64,000 bases of DNA from Thiomicrorhabdus sp. Kp2 (GCF_000478585.1 NZ_ARWI01000001.1:1302001-1366000); one strand, 5' to 3'; positions 48,336-56,970 are shown, counted from the stretch's first letter. Made by a program: numbers and translations. The notes: generated by a model from the letters alone, not told the origin.

Positions 48336-48875
48336 TTAATCTACTAATTTTCCTGACATAGTTACTGCATTTAAATAAGTATTAGCCACTGGGGACCACT
48401 TCATTGCATGTGCAACCAACTCTTCTAGCACTTCTTTAGGTGTACCTGGAGACTCAATGGTAAACATCGCTCTTACTTCTGTTACACCAAGTTTTTTGTC
48501 AGGATCTAAATCACCTGTACCCCAAACCGCTGTAATGTTAATATCACCTTCAAGTTCAACTTCTAACTTAGTTAAAGGGATACCCTGGTTCGTTGCGTTC
48601 GCTTGAACACCAACAGATAAACAAGAACCCAAAGAGAGCAGAGCCATTTCTGATGGATTTGGAGCAGTATCTTCACCTAATAAAACAGGTGGCTCATCCA
48701 CAACAATAGGGTCTAAATCACGAATGTAATTTAAGTTTTTAAATTGACCTTCTAAAACCGTTTTACTTTTTAGTGTTTTGATTGTGTCTGGAGCAGCTTT
48801 ACCCGCTTCACCTAGTTTGTTTAACCCAGCAGTATCAATTGGACGTAAGCATGATGGAATGACGATATCAGTCAT
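48336..48875 (-). CDS. OsmC-family protein lacking one catalytic cysteine
   Basis: A 179-residue OsmC/Ohr fold protein with one conserved cysteine in SLGSCLSVGV (about residue 85). The second position, usually C-P, reads WSPVAN, so the two-cysteine peroxidase pair is incomplete. It may reduce no peroxide and instead bind a small molecule or thiol. It is the first gene of the flavoprotein operon, with a sigma-54-like promoter 57 or so bases upstream. Confidence 0.85.
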   Translation of the reverse strand: MTDIVIPSCLRPIDTAGLNKLGEAGKAAPDTIKTLKSKTVLEGQFKNLNYIRDLDPIVVDEPPVLLGEDTAPNPSEMALLSLGSCLSVGVQANATNQGIPLTKLEVELEGDINITAVWGTGDLDPDKKLGVTEVRAMFTIESPGTPKEVLEELVAHAMKWSPVANTYLNAVTMSGKLVD

Positions 48876-48941
48876 GTGAATCTCCTAAATATTAAATTGT
48901 AATGAATAAATTTTCGGTTATTCGAAAAGTTACCCTTCACA

Positions 48942-48958
48942 TAGCGGTTAAGATGCCA
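48942..48958 (-). promoter_or_regulatory. Putative sigma-54 promoter of the OsmC-flavoprotein-rubredoxin reductase operon
   Basis: On the minus strand the site reads TGGCATCTTAACCGCTA: GG and GC are ten bases apart. Transcription would begin near 48932, about 57 bases before the OsmC-like gene. It lies about 100 bases from activator site B (49031-49054), on the side facing this operon. Confidence 0.6.
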
Positions 48959-49030
48959 AAAATCGCTAAACCCATTAAATACAATTACTTACACCACTAA
49001 GTTAATTCAGTTTATTATTTACATCTCAAT

Positions 49031-49054
49031 AATTGTACACATTTGATTACAATT
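49031..49054. promoter_or_regulatory. Putative upstream activator site B, shared by two divergent sigma-54 promoters
   Basis: AATTGT (49031-49036) and ACAATT (49049-49054) form a dyad with the same spacing and ACATTT centre as site A at 39115. It lies about 110 bases upstream of one start (48932, minus) and about 130 upstream of the other (49172, plus), right for an enhancer-binding activator acting on both operons. Confidence 0.6.
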
Positions 49055-49145
49055 TTATTATTTGTGTCTATATTTGTATATGTTTGTTATACATTCTTGA
49101 ATAACCCATACAACTTTACCTTATTAATCAATAGGTTAATAAAAA

Positions 49146-49160
49146 TGGCACATACTTTGC
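49146..49160 (+). promoter_or_regulatory. Strong sigma-54 promoter of cynS
   Basis: TGGCACATACTTTGC is an almost perfect match with the sigma-54 consensus TGGCACG-N4-TTGC, with GG and GC ten bases apart. Transcription would start near 49172, 33 bases before the ATG at 49205. Confidence 0.85.
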
Positions 49161-49204
49161 GATACCGACATTGTTTTTATTACAAACAATTTGGAGAACA
49201 CAAC

Positions 49205-49648
49205 ATGATTACAAAAGTACAAATGACTGAAGCCATTATTTTAGCTAAGAGTGAAAAGTCTGTAGGATGGACGGATATTGCAGCCGCTGCAGGTTTAAGT
49301 GAAGTATATACAACCTCTGCATGCCTAGGCATGAACCACCTTGATCCAGAGCCTGCTGAAAAAGTGGCTGAATTTTTAGGCTTAGGAAAAGAAGTCGCAG
49401 AAGCATTAAAAGCCTTTCCAAGTAAAACATGGGATCAAATTGTGCCTACTGACCCTCTTATTTATCGTTTGTACGAAATTGTTGGGGTTTATGGTCCAAC
49501 AATGAAAGAGATCATTAATGAAAAGTTTGGTGACGGGATTATGAGTGCAATCGATTTCACCATGGACATAGATAAAGAAGAAAACCCAGCTGGTGACCGC
49601 GTTAAGGTAACTATGAATGGTAAATTTTTAGCTTATAAGTCTTGGTAA
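49205..49648 (+). CDS. cynS: Cyanate hydratase (cyanase)
   Basis: A 147-residue cyanase. The catalytic Arg, Glu and Ser are present at R88, E91 and S114 (E. coli R96, E99, S122, constant offset 8). It turns cyanate and bicarbonate into ammonia and carbon dioxide. The ATG at 49205 is chosen: it has GGAGA upstream and lies after the sigma-54 promoter, whereas an in-frame upstream start at 49043 would precede the promoter. Regulation by sigma-54, not by CynR, is suggested by the promoter. Confidence 0.95.
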   Translation: MITKVQMTEAIILAKSEKSVGWTDIAAAAGLSEVYTTSACLGMNHLDPEPAEKVAEFLGLGKEVAEALKAFPSKTWDQIVPTDPLIYRLYEIVGVYGPTMKEIINEKFGDGIMSAIDFTMDIDKEENPAGDRVKVTMNGKFLAYKSW

Positions 49649-50145
49649 ACTCAAGTTAGCCACGCTTTTTAAGCAAACCCAATATCAAAACCCTGTAGTT
49701 CTATCTACCTCTCTCCTCACAGGGTTTTGATTCTTAACTATTTCTCTCTCCACCTCTAGCATTCCATACACCGATTAATGATTTACAACTCATTAATAAA
49801 ATTAATATCGCAGTAAATTTGCATTATCACTCGGTATTTAGTAGAATCCGCGCACTCGCAATGATTTTGCTTACCTAAAAATAGACTAAGCCACGAAATA
49901 AATCATGCTTCAAAGAGCCATTTGCCTACGCTTGTAACTTAGACAAGCGATCTGATTATTCTGATGCAAAGGTGCTCTACTAGACGCAATTTGCCCCAGA
50001 ATAACGACTCACTACTTTCGTTAATAGTTTGACCTCTTGCCTAACAAGTTCTTAACTTGTTATGTGGCTTTGTCCGCTGTTCAGCCGAAAAAACGCTTAT
50101 TTATTCAAGGGCACTTTATTCTCAAAATGAGAAAAGGACCCCTAA
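49649..50145 (+). promoter_or_regulatory. Long structured leader of the DEAD-box helicase gene
   Basis: About 500 bases without a gene. A two-level stem (outer AGAGCC-ATTTGC with GCAAAG-GT-GCTCT, inner GCTTGT with ACAAGC) occupies 49914-49978, and a 9-bp hairpin TAACAAGTT with AACTTGTTA lies at 50042-50062. Long structured leaders are known for cold-shock helicase genes such as E. coli deaD. A separate small RNA in this stretch is an alternative. The cynS terminator is not clearly visible. Confidence 0.5.
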
Positions 50146-51939
50146 ATGACTGTTGATGTAACATTCAAAGATTTAAATTTAACACCTGAAGTACTTAAAG
50201 CCATAACCGATATTGGCTACGAGACTCCTTCACCCATTCAAGCACAAGCGATCCCTGCATTAATGACGGGAAATGACATTCTTGGTATGGCGCAAACGGG
50301 TACAGGTAAAACTGCGGCGTTTGCTCTACCTGCGCTTTCACAAGCTGACATCAAGCAAAAAAACCCGCAAATTTTAGTTTTAGCTCCTACCCGTGAGTTA
50401 GCGATTCAGGTAGCAGAAGCCTTCCAAGGGTTTGCTCACCATATGAAAGGTTTTCACGTTCTACCAATTTACGGTGGTTCAGATTACGGCACACAAATTC
50501 GCGCTTTAAACCGAGGTGTTCATGTTGTTGTTGGTACGCCAGGCCGTGTTATGGATCACATTCGTAAAGGCACCCTAAAGTTAGACACACTTAAACTACT
50601 TGTTTTAGATGAAGCCGATGAGATGCTTCGCATGGGCTTTATTGATGATGTTGAGTGGATTCTTCAGCAAACGCCAGAAAGCCGTCAGATTGCGCTGTTC
50701 TCTGCAACCATGCCAAAAGAAGTGCACCGTATTGCCTCTAACTACTTAAATAATCCAACCGAAGTGATTATTAAGCAGCAGACAGCCACTGCAACGACCA
50801 TTGAACAAAAATACCTATTGGTGAGTGGTGGTCATAAACTTGATGCGTTAACCCGTATTTTAGAAGCTGAAGAGAACATTGATGGTTCAATCATCTTTGT
50901 TCGTACTAAAACGGCTACAGTTGATTTAGCAGAACGCCTAGAAGCACGTGGTTATGCGGCTGCAGCACTTAACGGTGATATTGCCCAGAATCAACGTGAG
51001 CGTATTGTTGACCAACTTAAAAAAGGTAAGCTAGATATTTTAGTTGCCACAGACGTTGTAGCCCGTGGGCTTGATGTGCCGCGTATCAGCCACGTCTTTA
51101 ACTACGATATCCCACAAGACAACGAATCTTATGTTCACCGTATTGGACGTACAGGTCGTGCAGGACGCTCTGGTACAGCGGTATTATTTGTTACCCCACG
51201 TGAACGCCGTCTATTAAGTTCAATTGAGCGTACAACTAAGAGCAAGATTCCTGAAATGCACTTACCTTCAACACAAGACATCAACGACAGTCGTGTTGAG
51301 AAGTTTAAATCACGTATTATCGAAGCTACTCAGCTTGAAGATACCGCTTTCTATCAAGAGATGATTGAGCAAATTGAGAATGAGAAAAATATTCCTGCGG
51401 TAGAAATTGCAGCTGGTTTAGCACGTTTATTACAAGGTGATATTCCATTCTTTATGTCTGACAAGCCAATCCGTGAGCCACGTGCAGAACGTAACGCTGG
51501 CGATGATCGTGGCGGACGTGACCGCGGTGGTCGTTCAGAACGTAGTGACCGCGGCAGTCGTGAACGCAAGCCTCGTCGCGAACGTTCAGCAACACCTGAT
51601 GAAGGCATGACTCGCTTCCGTATTGAAGTGGGTAATCAACACGGTGTTCGTCCTGGTAATATCGTTGGCTGTATTGCTAACGAAGCGGGCTTAGACAGTG
51701 AATTTATTCGCCAATTAAATATTGAAGATACTTACAGCACAGTTGATCTACCTTCTGATATGCCTAAAGCGGCTAAAGAAGATTTGAGCAAAGCTTGGGT
51801 TTGTGGTCAACAGCTTAAAATTCGAGAAGTATCGGGCAGTACAGGAGGTGAACCTCGTAAACGTCTTTCACGCAATAAGCCTGCTGGCGGTGCTGGAAAA
51901 GACAAGGGTAAACCACGTCGCGCTCCAAAACGCAGTTAA
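50146..51939 (+). CDS. deaD: ATP-dependent RNA helicase DeaD/CsdA-like
   Basis: A 597-residue DEAD-box helicase: Q motif (PSPIQAQAIP), Walker A AQTGTGKT (about residue 46), DEAD (VLDEADEM), SAT, and HRIGRTGRAGRSG near residue 325. A C-terminal RNA-binding domain (TRFRIEVGNQHGVRPGNIVG) follows an Arg/Gly/Asp-rich linker, as in DeaD rather than RhlE. It unwinds structured RNA in ribosome assembly and mRNA decay at low temperature. Confidence 0.95.
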   Translation: MTVDVTFKDLNLTPEVLKAITDIGYETPSPIQAQAIPALMTGNDILGMAQTGTGKTAAFALPALSQADIKQKNPQILVLAPTRELAIQVAEAFQGFAHHMKGFHVLPIYGGSDYGTQIRALNRGVHVVVGTPGRVMDHIRKGTLKLDTLKLLVLDEADEMLRMGFIDDVEWILQQTPESRQIALFSATMPKEVHRIASNYLNNPTEVIIKQQTATATTIEQKYLLVSGGHKLDALTRILEAEENIDGSIIFVRTKTATVDLAERLEARGYAAAALNGDIAQNQRERIVDQLKKGKLDILVATDVVARGLDVPRISHVFNYDIPQDNESYVHRIGRTGRAGRSGTAVLFVTPRERRLLSSIERTTKSKIPEMHLPSTQDINDSRVEKFKSRIIEATQLEDTAFYQEMIEQIENEKNIPAVEIAAGLARLLQGDIPFFMSDKPIREPRAERNAGDDRGGRDRGGRSERSDRGSRERKPRRERSATPDEGMTRFRIEVGNQHGVRPGNIVGCIANEAGLDSEFIRQLNIEDTYSTVDLPSDMPKAAKEDLSKAWVCGQQLKIREVSGSTGGEPRKRLSRNKPAGGAGKDKGKPRRAPKRS

Positions 51940-51956
51940 CTGGTAAAGGTTAGCTA

Positions 51957-51995
51957 AAAAAAAGCGCTGTTATCTAAGATAACAGCGCTTTTTTT
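51957..51995. terminator. Bidirectional terminator after deaD
   Basis: GCGCTGTTATC and GATAACAGCGC form an 11-bp stem with a TAA loop, extended by seven A on the left and seven T on the right. It serves both the plus-strand helicase gene and the minus-strand EAL gene. Confidence 0.95.
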
Positions 51996-52064
51996 ATACC
52001 TAAAATAGACTCAAATTAAACATCAAAGGCTTTAGATATTTAGGTGAACCAAGTTGGAGATAAA

Positions 52065-52817
52065 TTAGTCTAACAACTTAAAATCAACATCAGGCAAGCT
52101 CTCATACCCTGGCCGCGCAAAAAAGAACCCTTGCATCAACTCAACCCCACGTTGTTCAAAATAACGAACTTCTTCAATCGTCTCAACACCCTCAGCCAAT
52201 ACCGTAACGTTAAGCTGTTTAGCCATATCCAATACTGAGTTAACAACAATCTGCTTCACTTTATCCTGCTGAACATTCTTAACTAAAGAGATATCCAACT
52301 TAATCAGTTCAGGCACAAAACTCGAGAACATACTTAAACTTGCATAACCTGCGCCAAAATCATCCAAAGCTGTCACAAAACCCTTAGCTTTATAATATTC
52401 AAAAATTCCTTTTAAATGCTCTAAGTCATAGGGCTTTTCAGATTCTGTTACTTCAAACATAATTCGTTCTAATGGAAAACCACTCACTTCAGCCGCACGA
52501 ATCGTATTTCTTATACAATGTTCAGGCTTATAGACCGCATTAGGTAAAAAGTTAATGCTAAGCATCGACTCTAATCCCAATTGATTTGCCAGTGAAATCG
52601 CCTTTGTACGGCACCTCTGATCAAAGGAGTGACAGTTATCACTGTTTACTTTTTTTAAAACATCATAAGCTGTTCTGGTAATCCGATCCCTAACCAACGC
52701 TTCATAACCGTGGATAGTACGCTTTGCCACATTCACTATTGGCTGAAATGCCATCGTAAAGTCAAAATCAAACGACTGACTGCACTTTGAACAACCCTCT
52801 GGAACATACAAATCCAT
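52065..52817 (-). CDS. Stand-alone EAL-domain cyclic di-GMP phosphodiesterase
   Basis: A 250-residue protein that is essentially a single EAL domain. The signature GYEALVR (about residue 38), SINFLPNAV, FEVTESE, LDDFGAGYASLS and AEGVET are intact, so activity is likely. A short N-terminal CSKC pair may bind metal or be redox sensitive. The closest general relatives are blue-light-regulated EAL proteins, but no BLUF domain is present. Confidence 0.92.
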   Translation of the reverse strand: MDLYVPEGCSKCSQSFDFDFTMAFQPIVNVAKRTIHGYEALVRDRITRTAYDVLKKVNSDNCHSFDQRCRTKAISLANQLGLESMLSINFLPNAVYKPEHCIRNTIRAAEVSGFPLERIMFEVTESEKPYDLEHLKGIFEYYKAKGFVTALDDFGAGYASLSMFSSFVPELIKLDISLVKNVQQDKVKQIVVNSVLDMAKQLNVTVLAEGVETIEEVRYFEQRGVELMQGFFFARPGYESLPDVDFKLLD

Positions 52818-53017
52818 AATCTAGTACCTAAACCATTAACCGAAAGACAAAACTCATTTCTCAGTCACTATACAGAAAAAATTTATATTTAAAAGTTTTG
52901 ATGATGAGCACAATTATCGGATGATTATCTTCTTAAATAATTTACTTAGACAAGGGTATTTTGCAAACCCACTGATCACCTTGAGTTATTAGCCTTCTTT
53001 GATGGACAGTACTGAAT

Positions 53018-53293
53018 TTACTTATTTGTAATTAATTGCTCTTTAGCCACTTTGGTTAACTGCTTGATTTCATATTCGCGCTTAGAAGCATCACTACGAT
53101 TATTATGCGTCTCTGAATATGCCAATTCACATGGTTGACGAACTTTGGTGTATTTAGCTCCGCCAACTAATTCACCATTATGTTGGCGTAGCCGTTTTTT
53201 TAGATTGGTGGTTATGCCGCAATACAAACTATTGTCGGCGCAACGCAAAAGGTAAACATACCAGGCCTGGTTGTTTTGATTTACCGTGTCCAA
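53018..53293 (-). CDS. GIY-YIG nuclease superfamily protein (YhbQ-like)
   Basis: A 91-residue protein with the [17 protein letters not shown] motif (GIY-YIG variant), catalytic Arg in RLRQHN and a Glu near residue 70. These small proteins resemble the UvrC nuclease domain and YhbQ; their role is largely unknown. It overlaps the end of moaC by 13 bases. The start region reads NNQAW, encoded over a CCAGGCCTGG copy. Confidence 0.9.
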   Translation of the reverse strand: MDTVNQNNQAWYVYLLRCADNSLYCGITTNLKKRLRQHNGELVGGAKYTKVRQPCELAYSETHNNRSDASKREYEIKQLTKVAKEQLITNK

Positions 53294-53760
53294 TGACCCG
53301 ATTTTCCGCCAATTTTTTCGAGCAATTTTACTTGATCAATCACCATACCTCGATCAACTGCCTTACACATATCGTACAAAGTAAGTGCAGCAACGGATGC
53401 GGCGGTTAAGGCCTCAATTTCAATCCCCGTTTGCCCTACCGTTTTGCAAGTCGCTTCAATCACCACACAGTTCTTTTCTAAGTCAGGTGTTAGCTCTACC
53501 TTTACTGAAGTAATCATTAAAGGGTGACACATTGGAATTAAGTCAGGTGTGCGTTTTGCTGCCATAATCCCAGCAATACGAGCCGTTGCCATGACATCGC
53601 CTTTTTTATGCTTACCTTCAACAATCATTTTTAAAGTTTCTGGTTGCATAAAAATAGTAGCCGTTGCCGTTGCCGAACGCTCTGTGTGTGCTTTGGCACT
53701 GACATCCACCATACGAGCTTGCCCTTTTTCATCTAAATGGGTTAATACGTTATCTGTCAT
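53281..53760 (-). CDS. moaC: Cyclic pyranopterin monophosphate synthase
   Basis: A 159-residue MoaC. The conserved motifs [29 protein letters not shown] (split here as [12 protein letters not shown] and LIPMCHPL) and the KAVDRGM segment with catalytic lysine are present. MoaC completes the first step of molybdenum cofactor synthesis with MoaA. Overlaps the GIY-YIG gene downstream. A palindrome upstream (53844-53861) may be an operator. Confidence 0.96.
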   Translation of the reverse strand: MTDNVLTHLDEKGQARMVDVSAKAHTERSATATATIFMQPETLKMIVEGKHKKGDVMATARIAGIMAAKRTPDLIPMCHPLMITSVKVELTPDLEKNCVVIEATCKTVGQTGIEIEALTAASVAALTLYDMCKAVDRGMVIDQVKLLEKIGGKSGHWTR

Positions 53761-53843
53761 TAGATTCTCCTAGAGAGTTTTGTGTGAGTGGCGGGCATTA
53801 GAAAAAATTGGAAAAACTTTGCTGATGAAGGCAAAAAGCGCAG

Positions 53844-53861
53844 CTAATAGCTAGCTATTAG
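53844..53861. promoter_or_regulatory. 18-bp palindrome CTAATAGCTAGCTATTAG before moaC
   Basis: A perfect 18-base palindrome in the gap between moeA and moaC, 84 bases upstream of the moaC start. Sites with the same GCTAGC core flanked by AT-N and N-AT lie upstream of moaA and soxC. It may be an operator of a molybdenum- or sulfur-linked regulator, but this is a guess. Confidence 0.4.
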
Positions 53862-53876
53862 TAAGATTTCTCTCTC

Positions 53877-55082
53877 TTATTCATCCACTGGGTTAAACGG
53901 GTAAAAAGCGACTTTATCGCCTCTATGAATCTGAGTATCTTCAGGTATGACCACAAAGCCATCCGCCCAAACGGTTGAGGTTAATACACCAGAACCTTGA
54001 TTAGGGTAGATTTCTACCACACTGATTTGGTTTTTATTGACTAAACGCGCCCGAGCAAACTCACGCCTAAAGCCTGCCTTAAGCCAATCAAAGTCAGCTT
54101 CCAACCAAATAGGTTTGGCTTTAAGATTGTTAGCACCTTGCATTTTCAGTAGGTATGGACGTGCAAAAAGGTTAAACGTTGCAAAAGCGGACACAGGATT
54201 ACCAGGTAACCCTATAAAAGGAGTACCTTGAATATCGCCATAAGCAAGGGGTTTACCTGGTTTCATTTTGACTTTCCACATATCAAGACGACCAAGTTGC
54301 TCAATAGCGGGTTTGATATGATCCTCTTCACCTACGGATACGCCACCAGTGGTAATTACCACATCAGCAAGCTCTGCAGCTTTTTTCATTGCTTCAACCG
54401 TAGCATCAATCGTATCTTCAACTCGACCCAAATCAATAAGCTTGAAACCTAATTGCGGTACTAAACCATTTAATACATAACGGTTTGCATTATAAATTTT
54501 GCCAGGCTGTGCCGCTTGACCAGGTTCAAGCAGTTCATCGCCAGTGGTAAAAGTGGCAATGGTGAGCGGTTTATATACCGTTACTTGTGCAAACCCAATA
54601 GAGGTTATTAATCCTAAATCTTGAGGTCTTAACTTATGACCAGGTTTTAAAATAGTGGTGTTTTTGGCAATATCTTCACCCACCACTCTAATATTTTGAT
54701 TTGGTTTAGTCTTTTGAGCGACGATTCTAATTCTGTTTTCACCTACTTGCTCAGTTTCTTCTTGCATCACCACCATATTCGCACCTTCAGGAATTGGGGC
54801 TCCTGTAAAGATTCTTGCGGCAGTACCTGTCTGTAAAGGCAATGGCGTTGTCCCTGCGGGAATTCGCTGACTAACCTCAAAGGTATCGTTATGCTCCAAG
54901 TCAAAGCCGTGCAAGGCATAACCATCCATCATGCTATTGTCGTGTGGAGGAACATTAACGGGTGACACAATAGGTTCGGCTAAAATACGCCCTAAAGCAT
55001 CAAAGATAGAAATGCTTTCTGTTTGCTTAGTTGGTATGGCTTTGGTTAATAGATAGTGTAAGGCTTCATCAAACGTTTTCAT
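53877..55082 (-). CDS. moeA: Molybdopterin molybdenumtransferase
   Basis: A 401-residue MoeA. It has the N-terminal PPHDNSMMDGYAL motif (about residues 43-55), the TTGGVSVGEEDHIK nucleotide site near 240 and LPGNPVSAFATF near 290. MoeA inserts molybdate into the adenylylated pterin to complete the cofactor. It is followed by moaC after a 116-base gap and preceded by a terminator of the moaADE run, so it likely has its own promoter. Confidence 0.96.
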   Translation of the reverse strand: MKTFDEALHYLLTKAIPTKQTESISIFDALGRILAEPIVSPVNVPPHDNSMMDGYALHGFDLEHNDTFEVSQRIPAGTTPLPLQTGTAARIFTGAPIPEGANMVVMQEETEQVGENRIRIVAQKTKPNQNIRVVGEDIAKNTTILKPGHKLRPQDLGLITSIGFAQVTVYKPLTIATFTTGDELLEPGQAAQPGKIYNANRYVLNGLVPQLGFKLIDLGRVEDTIDATVEAMKKAAELADVVITTGGVSVGEEDHIKPAIEQLGRLDMWKVKMKPGKPLAYGDIQGTPFIGLPGNPVSAFATFNLFARPYLLKMQGANNLKAKPIWLEADFDWLKAGFRREFARARLVNKNQISVVEIYPNQGSGVLTSTVWADGFVVIPEDTQIHRGDKVAFYPFNPVDE

Positions 55083-55105
55083 GGGTAGTCTCTACATGGG
55101 AACTG

Positions 55106-55130
55106 AAAAAAATCCCCGCAATGCGGGGAA
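55106..55130 (-). terminator. Intrinsic terminator after moaE
   Basis: CCCCGC (55114-55119) and GCGGGG (55123-55128) form a stem with AAT loop. On the minus strand a run of seven T follows. It should end the moaA-moaD-moaE transcript. Confidence 0.85.
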
Positions 55131-55194
55131 ATGACAGATTCTTTTTCTTTAATTATTAGGATTATTAATACTCGTACACAAGGCAAAAAATCTT

Positions 55195-55662
55195 TTATTT
55201 CACCCAACGTTTTTCTGCATCTTTATCTGAAATACGTGCATCCACCCAACGTTCATCGCCGTTGGGTAAGGTTTCTTTTTTCCAAAATGGCGCATTGGTT
55301 TTAAGGTAGTCCATAATGAAGTGAGAGGCATAAAAAGCATTTTCTCTATGACGACTTGATACTGCAACCAAAACAATCTGATCAGTTGGGTACATTTTAC
55401 CAATACGATGAATAATTAAACTTGATTCTAATTTCCAACGCTGATGTGCTTCTAAACGTATTTTTTCTAATGCTTTTTCCGTCATGCCTGGATAGTGTTC
55501 CAACTCAAGAACACTAACCTCATCACCTTCATTAATATCGCGAACGGTACCCACAAAGCTGACTACCGCACCAATATCCTTATGACCAGCACGTAAAGCA
55601 GCTACTTCAGTGGTTAAATCAAAATCTTCTGTTTGAATTTTAATAAAAGGAAATGGATTCAC
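55195..55662 (-). CDS. moaE: Molybdopterin synthase large subunit
   Basis: A 155-residue MoaE with the VSFVGTVRD motif near residue 35, HRIGKMYP near 85 and catalytic lysines in the KTNAPFWKKE segment near 124-133. With MoaD it adds the dithiolene sulfurs to the pterin. It lies directly after moaD with a 6-base gap. Confidence 0.96.
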   Translation of the reverse strand: MNPFPFIKIQTEDFDLTTEVAALRAGHKDIGAVVSFVGTVRDINEGDEVSVLELEHYPGMTEKALEKIRLEAHQRWKLESSLIIHRIGKMYPTDQIVLVAVSSRHRENAFYASHFIMDYLKTNAPFWKKETLPNGDERWVDARISDKDAEKRWVK

Positions 55663-55668
55663 GAAACC

Positions 55669-55917
55669 TTAACCGCCTGTAACGGGTGGAAAGAAAGCAA
55701 CTTCATCACCAGCCTTAATTAAAGTATCCCTTTGTGCAACATCATGATTGACCGCAATCTGTAAATTTTGATTATTAAGTAAAGCTTGTTGCCAGTTTTC
55801 ACCTCGGGTAGCTAAATCTTCAATAAGCGCTCCTACAGTTGCATGATCGGCCTTGATTTGCTCATCGGCCTTGCCTAACATTTCTCTAAAGCTTGCAAAA
55901 TATAATACATTTACCAT
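55669..55917 (-). CDS. moaD: Molybdopterin synthase small subunit (sulfur carrier)
   Basis: An 82-residue ubiquitin-like protein ending in the required double glycine (FFPPVTGG). The C-terminal glycine becomes the thiocarboxylate that delivers sulfur to molybdopterin. It sits between moaA and moaE. Confidence 0.95.
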   Translation of the reverse strand: MVNVLYFASFREMLGKADEQIKADHATVGALIEDLATRGENWQQALLNNQNLQIAVNHDVAQRDTLIKAGDEVAFFPPVTGG

Positions 55918-55953
55918 TTTACCTTCCTATTCAAAGAGTGGACTTAACCAAGG

Positions 55954-56955
55954 TTAACCACCAAGTTGAACCATTTGTCTAAATTCAATATTGTGAACAT
56001 TTTCGTTAAAGAAGTGTTTTTCTGGCTTCTTCAACATCGCATCAGTAATAAGCTGCTCAAGCTCTGCATCCGTGATTCCGTTACGTAATGGCGTTCTTAG
56101 ATCAACAGAATCTTCCTGACCTAAACAAAGTGCCAACACCCCTTTTGCCGTTAAGCGTACGCGGTTACAAGTTTCACAAAAATGTTGAGAAACAGCCGAG
56201 ATAACACCGATTTTAGTATTCGTACCAGCGATTATAAAGTTACGAGAAGGTCCATCATGGGTTTTACCCGAGGCTGGAATTAAGTCTGCTCCGACATGTT
56301 TCTTCACTCTGGCAAGTATTTTATCCGCCGAATAATGCTGATCCATCATGCTAACGCCAGCAGGCCCAATTGGCATAGTCTCAATAAAACGAACCTCTAC
56401 ACCCTTTTCTAAGCCATAATCCACCATCGCTTCAATTTCATCATCATTGGTGCCTTTCATAACCACCATATTAAACTTTACTGGCTTCATACCAACTTCT
56501 AGCGCCTTATCGACACCTGCTAAAACCTTAACCAAATCACCACCACGGGTAATCTTGTTGAAACGTTCTACTTTCAATGAGTCTATTGAGATATTGCAAC
56601 GGGTAATTCCCGCTTTAGTCAGTGCTTCTGCCTCACGACCCAAGTGGTGAGCATTGGTTGATAAAGCAATATCTTCAAGACCTTCATATTGGTTTATTTC
56701 TTCTACTAGGCTCGCGAGATTTTTTCTAACTAATGGTTCACCGCCAGTCAATCGTACTTTGGCCACACCTAAATTCACGAAGGCTTTAATAATACGTGCT
56801 AACTCATCATACGAAAGATATTCAGTATGTGTTCCATCAGGATGCACACCTTGCTCAGGCATACAGTAACCACAGCGATAATTACACTTATCGGTGACTG
56901 AGACTCGAAGGTATTCAATTTTTCGGTTAAATGGATCTATCAATTCTTTACGCAT
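55954..56955 (-). CDS. moaA: GTP 3',8-cyclase (MoaA)
   Basis: A 333-residue radical SAM enzyme. The N-terminal cluster is in CNYRCGYC (about residues 24-31); the C-terminal cluster cysteines are in SQHFCETCNRVR and the later LALCLG. It rearranges GTP in the first step of molybdenum cofactor synthesis. It starts the moaA-moaD-moaE run. The typical C-terminal double Gly is present (LGG). Confidence 0.97.
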   Translation of the reverse strand: MRKELIDPFNRKIEYLRVSVTDKCNYRCGYCMPEQGVHPDGTHTEYLSYDELARIIKAFVNLGVAKVRLTGGEPLVRKNLASLVEEINQYEGLEDIALSTNAHHLGREAEALTKAGITRCNISIDSLKVERFNKITRGGDLVKVLAGVDKALEVGMKPVKFNMVVMKGTNDDEIEAMVDYGLEKGVEVRFIETMPIGPAGVSMMDQHYSADKILARVKKHVGADLIPASGKTHDGPSRNFIIAGTNTKIGVISAVSQHFCETCNRVRLTAKGVLALCLGQEDSVDLRTPLRNGITDAELEQLITDAMLKKPEKHFFNENVHNIEFRQMVQLGG

Positions 56956-56970
56956 AATATCTATCTTGTT

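Noticed and set aside
49043-49204. N-terminal extension of cyanase by 54 residues
   Set aside because: The extension would start before the sigma-54 promoter and lacks similarity to cyanases; the ATG at 49205 has a ribosome binding site.
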